Assembly: GCF_036250755.1 (NCBI RefSeq)
Contig: NZ_CP109583.1
Span: 7,372,001 to 7,436,000, forward strand
Source of the DNA: Streptomyces uncialis
Lineage (GTDB): Bacteria > Actinomycetota > Actinomycetes > Streptomycetales > Streptomycetaceae
DNA: 64,000 nucleotides
Reading direction: 5' to 3'
The first letter of the stretch is position 1; every line of letters starts with the position of its first letter. A program made the position numbers and the translations under genes. Below the pieces are notes generated by a model. It had not been told where the DNA came from. It did not search any database and saw only the letters and a program-made list of their open reading frames with translations. Positions 16,488 through 24,427 of this stretch are shown one piece after another.

Positions 16488-17195
16488 TCAGGAACGCGCC
16501 CGGCGGGGGCGCTCGATCCACTGGTAGCGGCGCTCGGGCCGACCCGCTCCGCCGTACCGGAGGGACACCTCCACCCGGCCCGTCTCCGCGAAGTACTCCA
16601 GATACCGGCGGGCGCTGACCCGGGACAGCGAACCGGCCAGCGCGCACTCCGACGCGGACAGTCCCGCCGGATGCTCCCGCAGGGTCCGCTCGACCAGATC
16701 CGCCGTGGGCGCGGCAAGACCCTTGGGCAGCTCGCGCGAGCCCGGTGGACGGCTCCCGAAGAGCTCGTCCACGTCCTGCTGGCGGGCCTGGTCGAGACCG
16801 TCGAGCCGGGCCCGGACCGCCGCCACATGCCGCAGCTGCTCCTGGAGGGTGCCCCGCTCGAACGGCTTGATCAGATAGTGCAGGGCCCCCGCGCGCAGCG
16901 CGGCGCGGACCGTCACGGCCTCCCGCGCGGCCGTGATGAACAGAACGTCCACCGGGACCCGCCCCGGATCGATCTCCTCGGCCGACCGGATACCCCGCAG
17001 CACACCGATACCGTCCATGTCCGGCAGATACACGTCCAGCAGCACGAGATCGGGCCGCAGCGACTCCACCGAGCGCAGCGCCTCTACCCCGTTGTGGGCC
17101 ACTCCCACCACCGTGAATCCAGCCATTTCGGACACGTACCGGCTGTGCAACTTGGCGACCATGAAGTCGTCGTCCACTACCAGTACTTTCGTCAC
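16488..17195 (-). CDS. Response regulator of the CitB/DpiA/DcuR family
   Basis: The 235-residue protein has a receiver domain (residues 1-120) with acidic pocket VVDDD, phospho-acceptor Asp54 (LVLLDVYLPDMDG), Thr88 (FITAA) and Lys110 (HYLIKPF), then a C-terminal winged-helix-like part (SASECALAGSLSRVSARRYLEYF...YGGAGRPERRYQW) typical of CitB-type regulators of citrate, malate and fumarate uptake. It is divergent from tctCBA with a 157-bp intergenic region. No sensor kinase gene lies beside it, although such regulators normally work with a CitA/DcuS-type kinase; the kinase must be elsewhere or lost. Confidence 0.9.
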   Translation of the reverse strand: MTKVLVVDDDFMVAKLHSRYVSEMAGFTVVGVAHNGVEALRSVESLRPDLVLLDVYLPDMDGIGVLRGIRSAEEIDPGRVPVDVLFITAAREAVTVRAALRAGALHYLIKPFERGTLQEQLRHVAAVRARLDGLDQARQQDVDELFGSRPPGSRELPKGLAAPTADLVERTLREHPAGLSASECALAGSLSRVSARRYLEYFAETGRVEVSLRYGGAGRPERRYQWIERPRRARS

Positions 17196-17262
17196 CGCCG
17201 CAGGCTAAGCGCGTGAACACAAGGACCACAACGTCCGTTGGTTGCGGAAGAGAGACAGGCTC

Positions 17263-17278
17263 TTAACGCCCAGGCAAC
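17263..17278 (+). promoter_or_regulatory. Candidate operator shared with the CitMHS gene
   Basis: TTAACGCCCAGGCAAC lies between the divergent response regulator and tctC. A near-identical TTAACGCCAAGCAAC lies upstream of the citrate transporter at 40801. AT-containing words like TTAA are uncommon in this genome, which makes the match notable. Binding by the adjacent regulator is inference. Confidence 0.5.
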
Positions 17279-17352
17279 ATGTGGGCCACCTCACACATAA
17301 ATATCGTGTGAGCTTCCCATTGGCTCCCCTTGACGAACAGGTGGTGGCACGC

Positions 17353-18336
17353 GTGCGCCTGCGCACTCCTCTCGCCCTGCTCGGGGCAGCGGTCCTGGTA
17401 CTCACCGGGCCACCGCTGCTCACGACGGGTAGTGGCGCCGAGACCGGCACGCAGATACCCGGGCTGCGGTTCATGGTCCCCAACACTCCCGGCGGCGGTT
17501 ACGACATCACGGCCCGTACGGCCGCCAAGAACGCCGAGGACGCCGGACTCACCCACGACATCGAGGTCTTCAACCTGCCCGGCGCGGGCGGCACCGTCGG
17601 CCTCGCCCGGCTCGTCAGCGAGCACGGCAACGGCAAGCTCGCCATGTCGATGGGGCTCGGCGTCGTCGGCGCCGTCCACTCCAACGACGCGCCGAAGACG
17701 CTCGCCGACACCACCCCGATCGCCCGGCTCACCGAAGAGCCCGACGTGGTGGTCGTCGCGAAGGACTCCCCGTACAAGGACATCAAGCAGCTCATCGACG
17801 CCTGGAAGGAGAACCCCGGGAAACTGCCCGTCGGCGGCGGCTCCTCCCCGGGCGGCCCCGACCACCTCGCGCCGATGCTGATGGCACGGGCCGGCGGCCT
17901 CACCCCGAAGGACGTCAACTACATCCCCTACGACGGCGGCGGCGAACTCCTCGCCTCCATCCTCGGCAACAAGGTCGCCTTCGGCGTCTCCGGCGTCGGC
18001 GAGTACCTCGACCAGATCAAGTCCGGTGAACTGCGGCTGCTCGCCGTCACCGGACCCGAGCGGGTCGACGGGCTCGACGCGCCCACCCTGCGCGAGGCCG
18101 GCTACGACATGGACTTCACCAACTGGCGCGGCATCGTCGCCCCGCCCGGACTCACCGACGCGGAACGCGACAAGCTGACGAACCTCGTCACCGAGCTCCA
18201 CGACTCCAAGGAATGGAAGGAGTCGCTGAAGAAGAACGGCTGGCACGACGCCTTCCTCACCGGCGACAAGTTCGGTGAGTTCCTCGACGCCCAGGACAAG
18301 CGGGTCGTGTCCGTACTGAAGGAGCTGGGACTGTGA
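17353..18336 (+). CDS. tctC: Tripartite tricarboxylate transporter, substrate-binding protein TctC
   Basis: The ~327-residue secreted binding protein begins MRLRTPLALLGAAVLVLTGP (signal peptide) and continues with the TctC hallmarks FMVPNTPGGGYDITAR, NLPGAGGTVGLARL, VGGGSSPGGPDHLAPM, NYIPYDGGGELLASILG and the late IVAPPGLTDAERDKL. It should capture a tricarboxylate or related acid outside the membrane and hand it to TctAB. The start is uncertain: GTG 17353 has an AGGTGG 8 nt upstream, while GTG 17341 and 17344 are in frame. The stop overlaps the GTG of tctB by 4 bp. First gene of a three-gene operon divergent from a CitB-type regulator. Confidence 0.9.
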   Translation: MRLRTPLALLGAAVLVLTGPPLLTTGSGAETGTQIPGLRFMVPNTPGGGYDITARTAAKNAEDAGLTHDIEVFNLPGAGGTVGLARLVSEHGNGKLAMSMGLGVVGAVHSNDAPKTLADTTPIARLTEEPDVVVVAKDSPYKDIKQLIDAWKENPGKLPVGGGSSPGGPDHLAPMLMARAGGLTPKDVNYIPYDGGGELLASILGNKVAFGVSGVGEYLDQIKSGELRLLAVTGPERVDGLDAPTLREAGYDMDFTNWRGIVAPPGLTDAERDKLTNLVTELHDSKEWKESLKKNGWHDAFLTGDKFGEFLDAQDKRVVSVLKELGL

Positions 18337-18914
18337 CGACCACCGAACCGCCCGGCCGTCCGGACCCGGGCGCGGGAACCGACGCCGCCACCCGGGCGCC
18401 CGCCGGGCAGCAGCCGGGCCGCCGCTCCTGGCTGCGCGAGCACTCCGAACTCGGCGTCAGCCTGCTGCTGCTCGCCCTCGGCGCACTCGTCCTCACCGAC
18501 GCCCTCACCATGGACGTCGACATCTCCCAGCGCGGGCCCATCGGCCCCAAGACCGTCCCGATCGCGGTCGGCATCGGGCTGCTGGTGATCGCCGTCCTGC
18601 TCGCCATCGACGTCCTGCGCGGCGGCCACGGCGAGGCCGAGGGCGGCGAGGACATCGACCTCAGCGAACCCGCCGACTGGCGCACCGTCCTGCTGCTCGC
18701 CGGGGTCTTCCTGGCCACCGCTGTCCTGATCGACCCCCTCGGGTTCCCCGTCGCGGGCGCCCTGCTCTTCTGGGGCGCGGCCTACGCCCTCGGCAGCCGG
18801 CACTTCCATCGTGATCCGCTCATCGCCGCTGGAATCTCGCTCGCCGCCTTCATCGTCTTCGACCGTCTGCTCGGCGTACCACTGCCCGGCGGACCCCTGA
18901 TGGGAGTGCTGTGA
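18333..18914 (+). CDS. tctB: Tripartite tricarboxylate transporter, small membrane subunit TctB
   Basis: The 193-residue protein has four hydrophobic segments ([59 protein letters not shown] and [16 protein letters not shown]), with a long hydrophilic N-terminal extension and the conserved [14 protein letters not shown] loop of TctB/DUF1468 proteins. It forms the membrane complex with TctA. Its GTG start overlaps the tctC stop and its stop is 1 nt from the tctA ATG, so all three are translationally coupled. Confidence 0.9.
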   Translation: MTTTEPPGRPDPGAGTDAATRAPAGQQPGRRSWLREHSELGVSLLLLALGALVLTDALTMDVDISQRGPIGPKTVPIAVGIGLLVIAVLLAIDVLRGGHGEAEGGEDIDLSEPADWRTVLLLAGVFLATAVLIDPLGFPVAGALLFWGAAYALGSRHFHRDPLIAAGISLAAFIVFDRLLGVPLPGGPLMGVL

Positions 18915-18915
18915 G

Positions 18916-20577
18916 ATGGATGCCTTCAACTCCCTGATGGACGGGTTCGGCACGGCCCTGTCCCCACTCAACCTGCTCTGGGCCGCCATCGGGGTCCTCC
19001 TCGGCACCGCCATCGGCGTCCTGCCCGGCATCGGCCCCGCCATGGCCGTCGCCCTGCTCCTGCCCGTCACCTACGGACTCGACCCCACCGGCGCGTTCAT
19101 CATGTTCGCCGGTATCTACTACGGCGCCATGTTCGGCGGTTCCACCACCTCGATCCTGCTGAACACCCCGGGGGAGAGCGCGGCCGTCGTGGCCGCCATG
19201 GAGGGCAATCCCATGGCGAAGGCGGGGAGAGGCGCACAAGCCCTCGCCGCCGCCGCCATCGGCCACTTCGTGGGCGGCATGATCGGCACCCTGCTGCTCG
19301 TCGCCCTCGCCCCCACCGTCGCGGACCTCGCCGTCGACATCGGCGCACCCGACTACTTCGCGATCATGGTGCTGGCGTTCATCGCGGTCACCTCGGTCCT
19401 CGGCTCCTCCCGCATCCGCGGTCTCGCGTCCCTGCTGATCGGTCTCACCATCGGTCTCGTCGGCCTGGACCAGATGACCGGACAGCAGCGCCTCACCTTC
19501 GGCTCCCTGCAACTCGCGGACGGCGTCGACGTGGTGATCGTCGCGGTCGGTCTCTTCGCGATCGGCGAGGCCCTGTGGGTCGCCGCCCATCTGCGCCGGG
19601 GCAACCCCGAGCCCATCCCGGTCGGCCTTCCCTGGCTCGGCCGCGACGACGTCAAGCGCAGCTGGAAGCCCTGGCTCCGCGGTCCCGTCATCGGTTTCCC
19701 GTTCGGGGCGATCCCCGCGGGCGGCGCCGAGATCCCGACCTTCCTCTCGTACGTCACCGAGAAGCGGCTCTCCAAGGACAAGAAGCAGTGGGGCAAGGGC
19801 GCCATCGAGGGCGTCGCCGGACCGGAGTCCGCGGCCTCCGCGTCCGCCGCCGGAACCCTCGTCTCCATGCTCACCCTCGGCCTGCCCACCACCGCGGTCG
19901 CCGCCGTGATGCTCGCCGCCTTCCAGCAGTACGGCATCCAGCCCGGACCCATGCTCTTCGAGCGCGAGCCCGACCTGGTGTGGGGCCTCATCGCCTCCCT
20001 CTTCGTCGGCATGGTCCTGCTGCTCGCCCTGAACCTGCCGCTGGCGCCGCTGTGGGCCAAGCTGCTGCGCATCCCCCGGCCCTACCTCTACGCGGGAATC
20101 CTCTTCTTCGCCGCGGTGGGCGCCTACGCGGTCGGCGGCGAGTCCCTCGACCTGGTGATCCTGCTGATCATCGGCCTCATCGGATTCGGAATGCGCCGCT
20201 ACGGCCTGCCGGTGCTCCCGGCGGTCATCGGTGTCATCCTCGGCCCGAACGCCGAGCAGCAGCTGCGCCGCGCCCTCCAGATCAGCGACGGCAGCGCCTC
20301 CGGCCTGGTCAACACGCCGTTCTCCGTGACGGTGTACGTGATCATCCTGCTGATCCTCTTCTGGCCGCTGGCCGCGAAGCTGATCCGCAAGCCGGCGGCG
20401 GCACCGGCTCCGGCCCGGGTGAAGACCTCGGTCGGCGCCCCGGACCCGGACGCCTCACGCGGCGACGCCACGCGGACCCCGTCCGACGACTCGTCGGACA
20501 CCCCGTCGGAGCCGGACGACACCCCGCGCGGCCCCGGGGACGACCCGGACGGGAAGGGACCCGGCCCGCGGTCATGA
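18916..20577 (+). CDS. tctA: Tripartite tricarboxylate transporter, large permease subunit TctA
   Basis: The 553-residue integral membrane protein carries the TctA signature [20 protein letters not shown], then [20 protein letters not shown] and [13 protein letters not shown], and about 11-12 hydrophobic segments. Family members are ~500 residues; the extra ~60 here are a hydrophilic Pro/Asp-rich cytoplasmic tail ([17 protein letters not shown]) of unknown role. It is the transport channel driven by the ion gradient. Last gene of tctCBA; a long perfect hairpin terminator follows at 20649. Confidence 0.93.
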   Translation: MDAFNSLMDGFGTALSPLNLLWAAIGVLLGTAIGVLPGIGPAMAVALLLPVTYGLDPTGAFIMFAGIYYGAMFGGSTTSILLNTPGESAAVVAAMEGNPMAKAGRGAQALAAAAIGHFVGGMIGTLLLVALAPTVADLAVDIGAPDYFAIMVLAFIAVTSVLGSSRIRGLASLLIGLTIGLVGLDQMTGQQRLTFGSLQLADGVDVVIVAVGLFAIGEALWVAAHLRRGNPEPIPVGLPWLGRDDVKRSWKPWLRGPVIGFPFGAIPAGGAEIPTFLSYVTEKRLSKDKKQWGKGAIEGVAGPESAASASAAGTLVSMLTLGLPTTAVAAVMLAAFQQYGIQPGPMLFEREPDLVWGLIASLFVGMVLLLALNLPLAPLWAKLLRIPRPYLYAGILFFAAVGAYAVGGESLDLVILLIIGLIGFGMRRYGLPVLPAVIGVILGPNAEQQLRRALQISDGSASGLVNTPFSVTVYVIILLILFWPLAAKLIRKPAAAPAPARVKTSVGAPDPDASRGDATRTPSDDSSDTPSEPDDTPRGPGDDPDGKGPGPRS

Positions 20578-20626
20578 ACGGGAGACAGCTCCCCGCGCGC
20601 CAGGACATCCGCCACGAACGGCCCGT

Positions 20627-20658
20627 CCGAAACGCCCCATGACCGAAACGCCCCATGA
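20627..20658. repeat. 16-bp perfect tandem duplication
   Basis: CCGAAACGCCCCATGA occurs at 20627-20642 and again at 20643-20658. The second copy is built into the left arm of the terminator hairpin, so the duplication probably arose by slippage at the stem. Confidence 0.9.
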
Positions 20659-20694
20659 CACGAGGTGCCCGGCGGCACCTCGTGTCATGGGGCG
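20649..20694. terminator. 21-bp perfect hairpin after tctA
   Basis: Arms 20649-20669 and 20674-20694 pair perfectly around a CGGC loop. It can terminate tctCBA (rightward) and the small leftward gene at 20720. Confidence 0.92.
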
Positions 20695-20719
20695 CACGGC
20701 GTTTCCCGGCCCCTCGCGC

Positions 20720-20857
20720 TCACCCCTCGGGCCACCAGGTGCGCTGGATGTCCTTGCGGACCTCCGGACGCTCCCGGGGCAGTTCCTCGGTCTCCTCCCG
20801 CCGCACGCGGCGGGTGCTCGTCCTGCTCGGCGTCTTCTGCACGGTCACTCGGCGCAT
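20720..20857 (-). CDS. Small protein, 45 aa, charged, unknown function
   Basis: A short frame on the minus strand encodes MRRVTVQKTPSRTSTRRVRR followed by EETEELPRERPEVRKDIQ and ending RTWWPEG. It is backed by a perfect AAGGAGG (20869-20863) 5 nt before the ATG, GC-biased third positions and a terminator hairpin 26 bp after its stop. The sequence is basic at the N terminus, acidic in the middle, with an aromatic WWPEG end; no cysteine, signal peptide or membrane segment. I do not recognise a family. It is read opposite to its neighbours tctA and the Nudix gene, from its own promoter region at about 20870-20930. Confidence 0.72.
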   Translation of the reverse strand: MRRVTVQKTPSRTSTRRVRREETEELPRERPEVRKDIQRTWWPEG

Positions 20858-20938
20858 GACTGCCTCCTTGAGGACTACCTTTTCCCGCGATCACACGGAG
20901 CTAGACCCGTTGGGGGACAGTGACTCATCCACGTCCCG

Positions 20939-21556
20939 TTGTCAGTGGTGGATGTCACCCTCGTCGGTGTGAAGCACAACGACCCCGCGCCCCCTTCCGG
21001 CGCCGCCCCGCGACCGCCCGCCGACCCCCCGTACCACCGCCCGCGGCACTCCGAGATCGTCGACGTCCATCTGATCGTCCGCCGCGGTCCGGACGTCCTG
21101 CTGGCCCGCCGGGCGAACACCGGATACGGCGACGGACTGCTCCACGCACCCTCCGGCCATGTCGAGGCCGGGGAGGACGTCCGCGCCGCCATGATCCGCG
21201 AGGCCCGCGAGGAGACCGGTCTGCGGCTCGCCCCCGGGGACCTGAGAGTCGCCCTGGTCATGCAGCACCGCGGCCCCGGCGGCGCGCCCCGGACCGGCTG
21301 GTTCTTCGAGGCGGAGCACGGCGCCGGCGGCGAACCCGTCAACGCCGAGCCCGGCAAATGCTCCGAGCTGGGCTGGTTCCCCCTCGACGCCCTGCCCGCC
21401 GACCTCGTCGGCTACTGCCGCGCCGGGCTCGACGCCTACCGCGCGGGCGAACGCTTCGTGCTCCACTGGCACCACGACGACGACCCCATCGCGTACGACC
21501 CGGCCCGCGACCGCGCCGAGCACCTGCCGGCCACCGTCCCCCGCGCCACGCCCTAA
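20939..21556 (+). CDS. Nudix hydrolase
   Basis: The protein (up to 205 residues) contains a full Nudix box, GHVEAGEDVRAAMIREAREE followed by TGL, at about residues 73-95, with the standard preceding strands IVDVHLIVRRGPDVLLARRA. The conserved Glu residues for Mg2+ binding are all there, so it should hydrolyse a nucleoside diphosphate-linked substrate, identity unknown. The start is uncertain: TTG 20939 gives the longest product and GTG 20945 or 20948 are equally possible; no Shine-Dalgarno is seen, and the Pro-rich first 30 residues are not needed for the fold. It overlaps the convergent DUF402 gene by 4 bp at the 3' ends. Confidence 0.85.
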   Translation: MSVVDVTLVGVKHNDPAPPSGAAPRPPADPPYHRPRHSEIVDVHLIVRRGPDVLLARRANTGYGDGLLHAPSGHVEAGEDVRAAMIREAREETGLRLAPGDLRVALVMQHRGPGGAPRTGWFFEAEHGAGGEPVNAEPGKCSELGWFPLDALPADLVGYCRAGLDAYRAGERFVLHWHHDDDPIAYDPARDRAEHLPATVPRATP

Positions 21557-22080
21557 CCGGCGGGCCACCAGGGGGCATGGACGGCCGCGGGGTCGTGCGG
21601 CGCGCGGGCGAGCCGCTCCAACTCGTCCAGCGCGCGGACGGCATGGTCCGCCGCGACCGGATCGGTCCGGTCCAGCCCGCTCGCCGCGAACTCGTCCTCG
21701 TCCAGCCGCAGGACCGCCGACCGGTCGGCGGACACCCACAGATCCAGCTCCAGGTCCGTCACCACGATCTCCCCGGACGGCACGAGCGCGGGCCGCGTCA
21801 CATCGCAGTACCAGCCCTTCAGCCGCCCCTCCGACGTCCACACCTCCTTCACCGCGTACCAGCGGGTGCGCCAGTAGTGCTCCGTGAACACATCGCCCGG
21901 CTCGAAGCGGACGAACCCGAAGTCCCGTACGCCGTCCCCGGCCCACGGCGCGCGTACGCTCACCCGGTCCCCGTCGTCGTCCAGCACCACCGCGGGGTAA
22001 CGGATCTTCGTACGGCCGCCCTTGACCAGCACCACGTCCACGGTGCGGACGGCCTCCTGCTCAGCCGAGTTCACGGACAT
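21553..22080 (-). CDS. DUF402 (FomD-like) domain protein
   Basis: The 175-residue protein matches the DUF402/FomD pattern: VRFEPGDVFTEHYWRTRWYA, the core GWYCDVTRPALVPSGEIVVT and DLELDLWVSADRSAVLRLDE with clustered acidic residues for metal binding, followed by HAVRALDELERLA. Characterised members hydrolyse nucleotide phosphate bonds (FomD acts on cytidylyl phosphonates; others act as nucleoside tri/diphosphatases). It overlaps the start-side neighbour (the GNAT gene, which reads into it from upstream) by 20 bp, so the two form an operon. Confidence 0.85.
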   Translation of the reverse strand: MSVNSAEQEAVRTVDVVLVKGGRTKIRYPAVVLDDDGDRVSVRAPWAGDGVRDFGFVRFEPGDVFTEHYWRTRWYAVKEVWTSEGRLKGWYCDVTRPALVPSGEIVVTDLELDLWVSADRSAVLRLDEDEFAASGLDRTDPVAADHAVRALDELERLARAPHDPAAVHAPWWPAG

Positions 22081-22990
22081 ACCGCACCTCCGTCGCGCCG
22101 ATCGCGTACCCGAACCACGTGTTGACCGCGAGCATCGGGGCGTTGCCGGTGTCGTTGCCCGTGAACGCCTCCGTGATACCCGCTTCCCGGGCCCGGTGCA
22201 GGGAGTCGTTCTTCACGAGCTTGGCCAGCCCCTGGCCCCGGTGGGAGCGCGCGGTGCCCGTCATCGCCGTCGCGTACCGGGAACCCCCGTCGGTACGGGC
22301 CGCGGTGAACGCGACCGGCCGGCCGCCGGCGACGGCGACCGTCGTCAGCGACCGGTCCAGCAACGGGTGACGCCAGGTGTCTTCGAGCCACTGCTCGTAG
22401 TCGTCGAACTCCGCCGGGATGTCCCCCGGCTCGTCCAGGACGCACTCCGCGTCCAGCTCGAACATCGGACGCGGGTCGTCCGCGAAGTCGGCCGCCGTCC
22501 GCAGCTCCACCCCCTCGGGTACGGGGGCCAGGGGCGGCAGCGTGCCCTCCGCGAGGTCCAGCCGCAGGAAGTGCGCGGTGCGGCTCGGGCGGTAGTCCCT
22601 GCGCTCCGCGAACGCGCGGTTCTCCGGCTCGTCCAGGACCCAGGAGTACACCGTCCGCACCCCCCGCTCGGCCAGATGCGCCTCGGCCGTCCGCGCGAGA
22701 AGGGAGCCCGCGCCCCGGCGGCGGTGCTCCGGGTGGACGTAGACGTTCAGGAACCCCTGCCCGGGAAGCGGGCTGTCGTACGCGACGCCCGACTGCACGG
22801 TGCCGATGATCTCGCCGTCCAGCTCGGCGAGCAGCGGACGGTAGTGGGCGTCCGGGTGGATGTGGGACACGTCGAAGAGGACGGACTCGGCGGTGGCCAG
22901 CATGAACGGGACGGCCGCGCGGCGGACCCGGGCGAAACCCTCGGCGTCCGCCGGGGAGGTGGGGAGGAGCTCACGGATGACGACACTCAT
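22061..22990 (-). CDS. GNAT family N-acetyltransferase with two GNAT modules
   Basis: The 309-residue protein contains two GNAT folds in tandem. The first (residues ~1-160) has the acetyl-CoA loop VYVHPEHRRRGAGSLLARTA; the second (residues ~165-309) has the loop TGTARSHRGQGLAKLVKNDS and NAPMLAVNTWFGYAIG. Double-GNAT proteins of this type include mycothiol synthase-like and aminoglycoside-type enzymes, but the substrate here is unknown. ATG 22988-22990 is chosen because the first GNAT strand begins right after MSVVIRELLPTS; the same frame is open far upstream but would overlap the divergent permease gene. Its 3' end overlaps the DUF402 gene by 20 bp. Confidence 0.88.
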   Translation of the reverse strand: MSVVIRELLPTSPADAEGFARVRRAAVPFMLATAESVLFDVSHIHPDAHYRPLLAELDGEIIGTVQSGVAYDSPLPGQGFLNVYVHPEHRRRGAGSLLARTAEAHLAERGVRTVYSWVLDEPENRAFAERRDYRPSRTAHFLRLDLAEGTLPPLAPVPEGVELRTAADFADDPRPMFELDAECVLDEPGDIPAEFDDYEQWLEDTWRHPLLDRSLTTVAVAGGRPVAFTAARTDGGSRYATAMTGTARSHRGQGLAKLVKNDSLHRAREAGITEAFTGNDTGNAPMLAVNTWFGYAIGATEVRYVRELG

Positions 22991-23070
22991 GCCCCGAACG
23001 CTAGGACCCCGCGCCCTGCCCCGCCTCCCAATTTCGCGGCCGTACCTGTGGCCGTGCGGGTGGGGCGGGG

Positions 23071-24384
23071 GTGGTCTGGTTCGATGGAGGGTCGGTTCCG
23101 CCTGCTCTCCTTCCGGGGGTCCCCATCCTGAACGCGTCATCGGCGGAAGCCCTGTCCGTCGTTCTGCTGCTGGCTGTGCTGGCCTGTGCCGTGATGCGGC
23201 CACGGGGCTGGCCGGAGGCCGTCGTGGCGGTGCCGGCCGCCGTCGTCGTGATCGCCACCGGGGCGATCTCCCTCGACCACGCCCGCGCGGAGGCGGAGCA
23301 GCTCGGACCGGTGATCGGATTCCTGGCCGCGGTGCTGGTGCTCGCCCGGCTGTGCGACGAGGAAGGGCTGTTCCACGCCTGCGGTGCGTGGATGGCCCGC
23401 ACCTCGACGGGCCGCCCGCGCCGACTGCTGGCACAGGTGTTCGCCGCCGCGTCGCTGATCACCGCGGTACTCAGCCTGGACGCCACGGTGGTGCTGCTCA
23501 CCCCGGTGGTGTTCGCCACCGCCGCGCGGCTGGGCGCCCGCTCCCGGCCGCATGTGTACGCCTGCGCCCATCTGGCGAACTCCGCGTCGCTGCTGCTGCC
23601 GGTCTCCAACCTGACCAATCTGCTGGCCTTCGCCGCCAGCGGACTCAGCTTCACCCGTTTCGCCGCGCTGATGACCCTCCCGTGGCTGGTGGCCATCGGT
23701 ATCGAGTACGCGGTGTTCCGGCGCTTCTTCGCCGCCGACCTGGACGCCGGCGCGTCCGCGCCGCCCGCTGTCGCGGCGCCCCCGGTACCGGTCTTCGCGC
23801 TGGTGGTGGTCGCCTGCACGCTGGCCGGCTTCGTCATCACCTCCGCGTTCGGGATCGGACCGGCCTGGGCCGCCCTGGCCGGCGCGGTGGTCCTCGCGGT
23901 CCGCGCCCTGGCCCGGCGCCGCACCACCCCCGCCGCGCTGGTCCGGGCCGCGGACCTCCCCTTCCTCGCGTTCGTCCTGGCCCTCGGCATCGTGGTCCGC
24001 GCGGTGGTGGACAACGGCCTCGGCGAAGCGCTCGGTCATCTGGTGCCCGACGGCGGCACGCTGCCCGCCCTCCTCGCGATCGCCGCGCTGGCCGCCGTAC
24101 TGGCGAACCTCATCAACAACCTGCCCGCAGTCCTGGTGCTGCTGCCGCTGAGCGCCCCGCTCGGCCCCGGTGCCGTGCTCGCGGTACTGATCGGCGTGAA
24201 CATCGGGCCCAACCTCACCTACGCCGGTTCGCTGGCCACCTTGCTGTGGCGCCGGATCGCGCGCGAGCACGACAGCGACCCGGACCTCAAGGAGTTCACC
24301 CGCCTAGGCCTCCTCACCGTCCCCGCCACCCTCGCGGGAGCGGTGACAGCACTATGGCTCTCCCTCCACGCCATCGGAACCTGA
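23071..24384 (+). CDS. Anion permease of the ArsB/SLC13 (ion transporter superfamily) type
   Basis: The ~437-residue membrane protein has about 11 hydrophobic segments. Family features are the re-entrant region SLDATVVLLTPVVFATAARL, ANSASLLLPVSNLTNLLAFA, and near the end ANLINNLPAVLVLLPLSAP with GVNIGPNLTYAGSLATLLWR: the two pseudo-symmetric Asn/Ser-rich hairpins of ArsB-, SLC13- and CitM-like carriers. The ion could be arsenite, silicate, sulfate or a carboxylate; no ars genes are nearby. The start is weakly defined (GTG 23071; a shorter form may begin near the residue 20 LNASSAEALS). A repeat array begins immediately downstream. Confidence 0.8.
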   Translation: MVWFDGGSVPPALLPGVPILNASSAEALSVVLLLAVLACAVMRPRGWPEAVVAVPAAVVVIATGAISLDHARAEAEQLGPVIGFLAAVLVLARLCDEEGLFHACGAWMARTSTGRPRRLLAQVFAAASLITAVLSLDATVVLLTPVVFATAARLGARSRPHVYACAHLANSASLLLPVSNLTNLLAFAASGLSFTRFAALMTLPWLVAIGIEYAVFRRFFAADLDAGASAPPAVAAPPVPVFALVVVACTLAGFVITSAFGIGPAWAALAGAVVLAVRALARRRTTPAALVRAADLPFLAFVLALGIVVRAVVDNGLGEALGHLVPDGGTLPALLAIAALAAVLANLINNLPAVLVLLPLSAPLGPGAVLAVLIGVNIGPNLTYAGSLATLLWRRIAREHDSDPDLKEFTRLGLLTVPATLAGAVTALWLSLHAIGT

Positions 24385-24427
24385 CCCAGCCCACACCCGA
24401 AGAACAACGCACCGGGGCAGCACCCAA

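Noticed and set aside
1..20577. Secondary-metabolite gene cluster
   Set aside because: Monooxygenases and transporters are present, but no core biosynthetic enzyme (PKS, NRPS, terpene synthase, lanthipeptide) is found.
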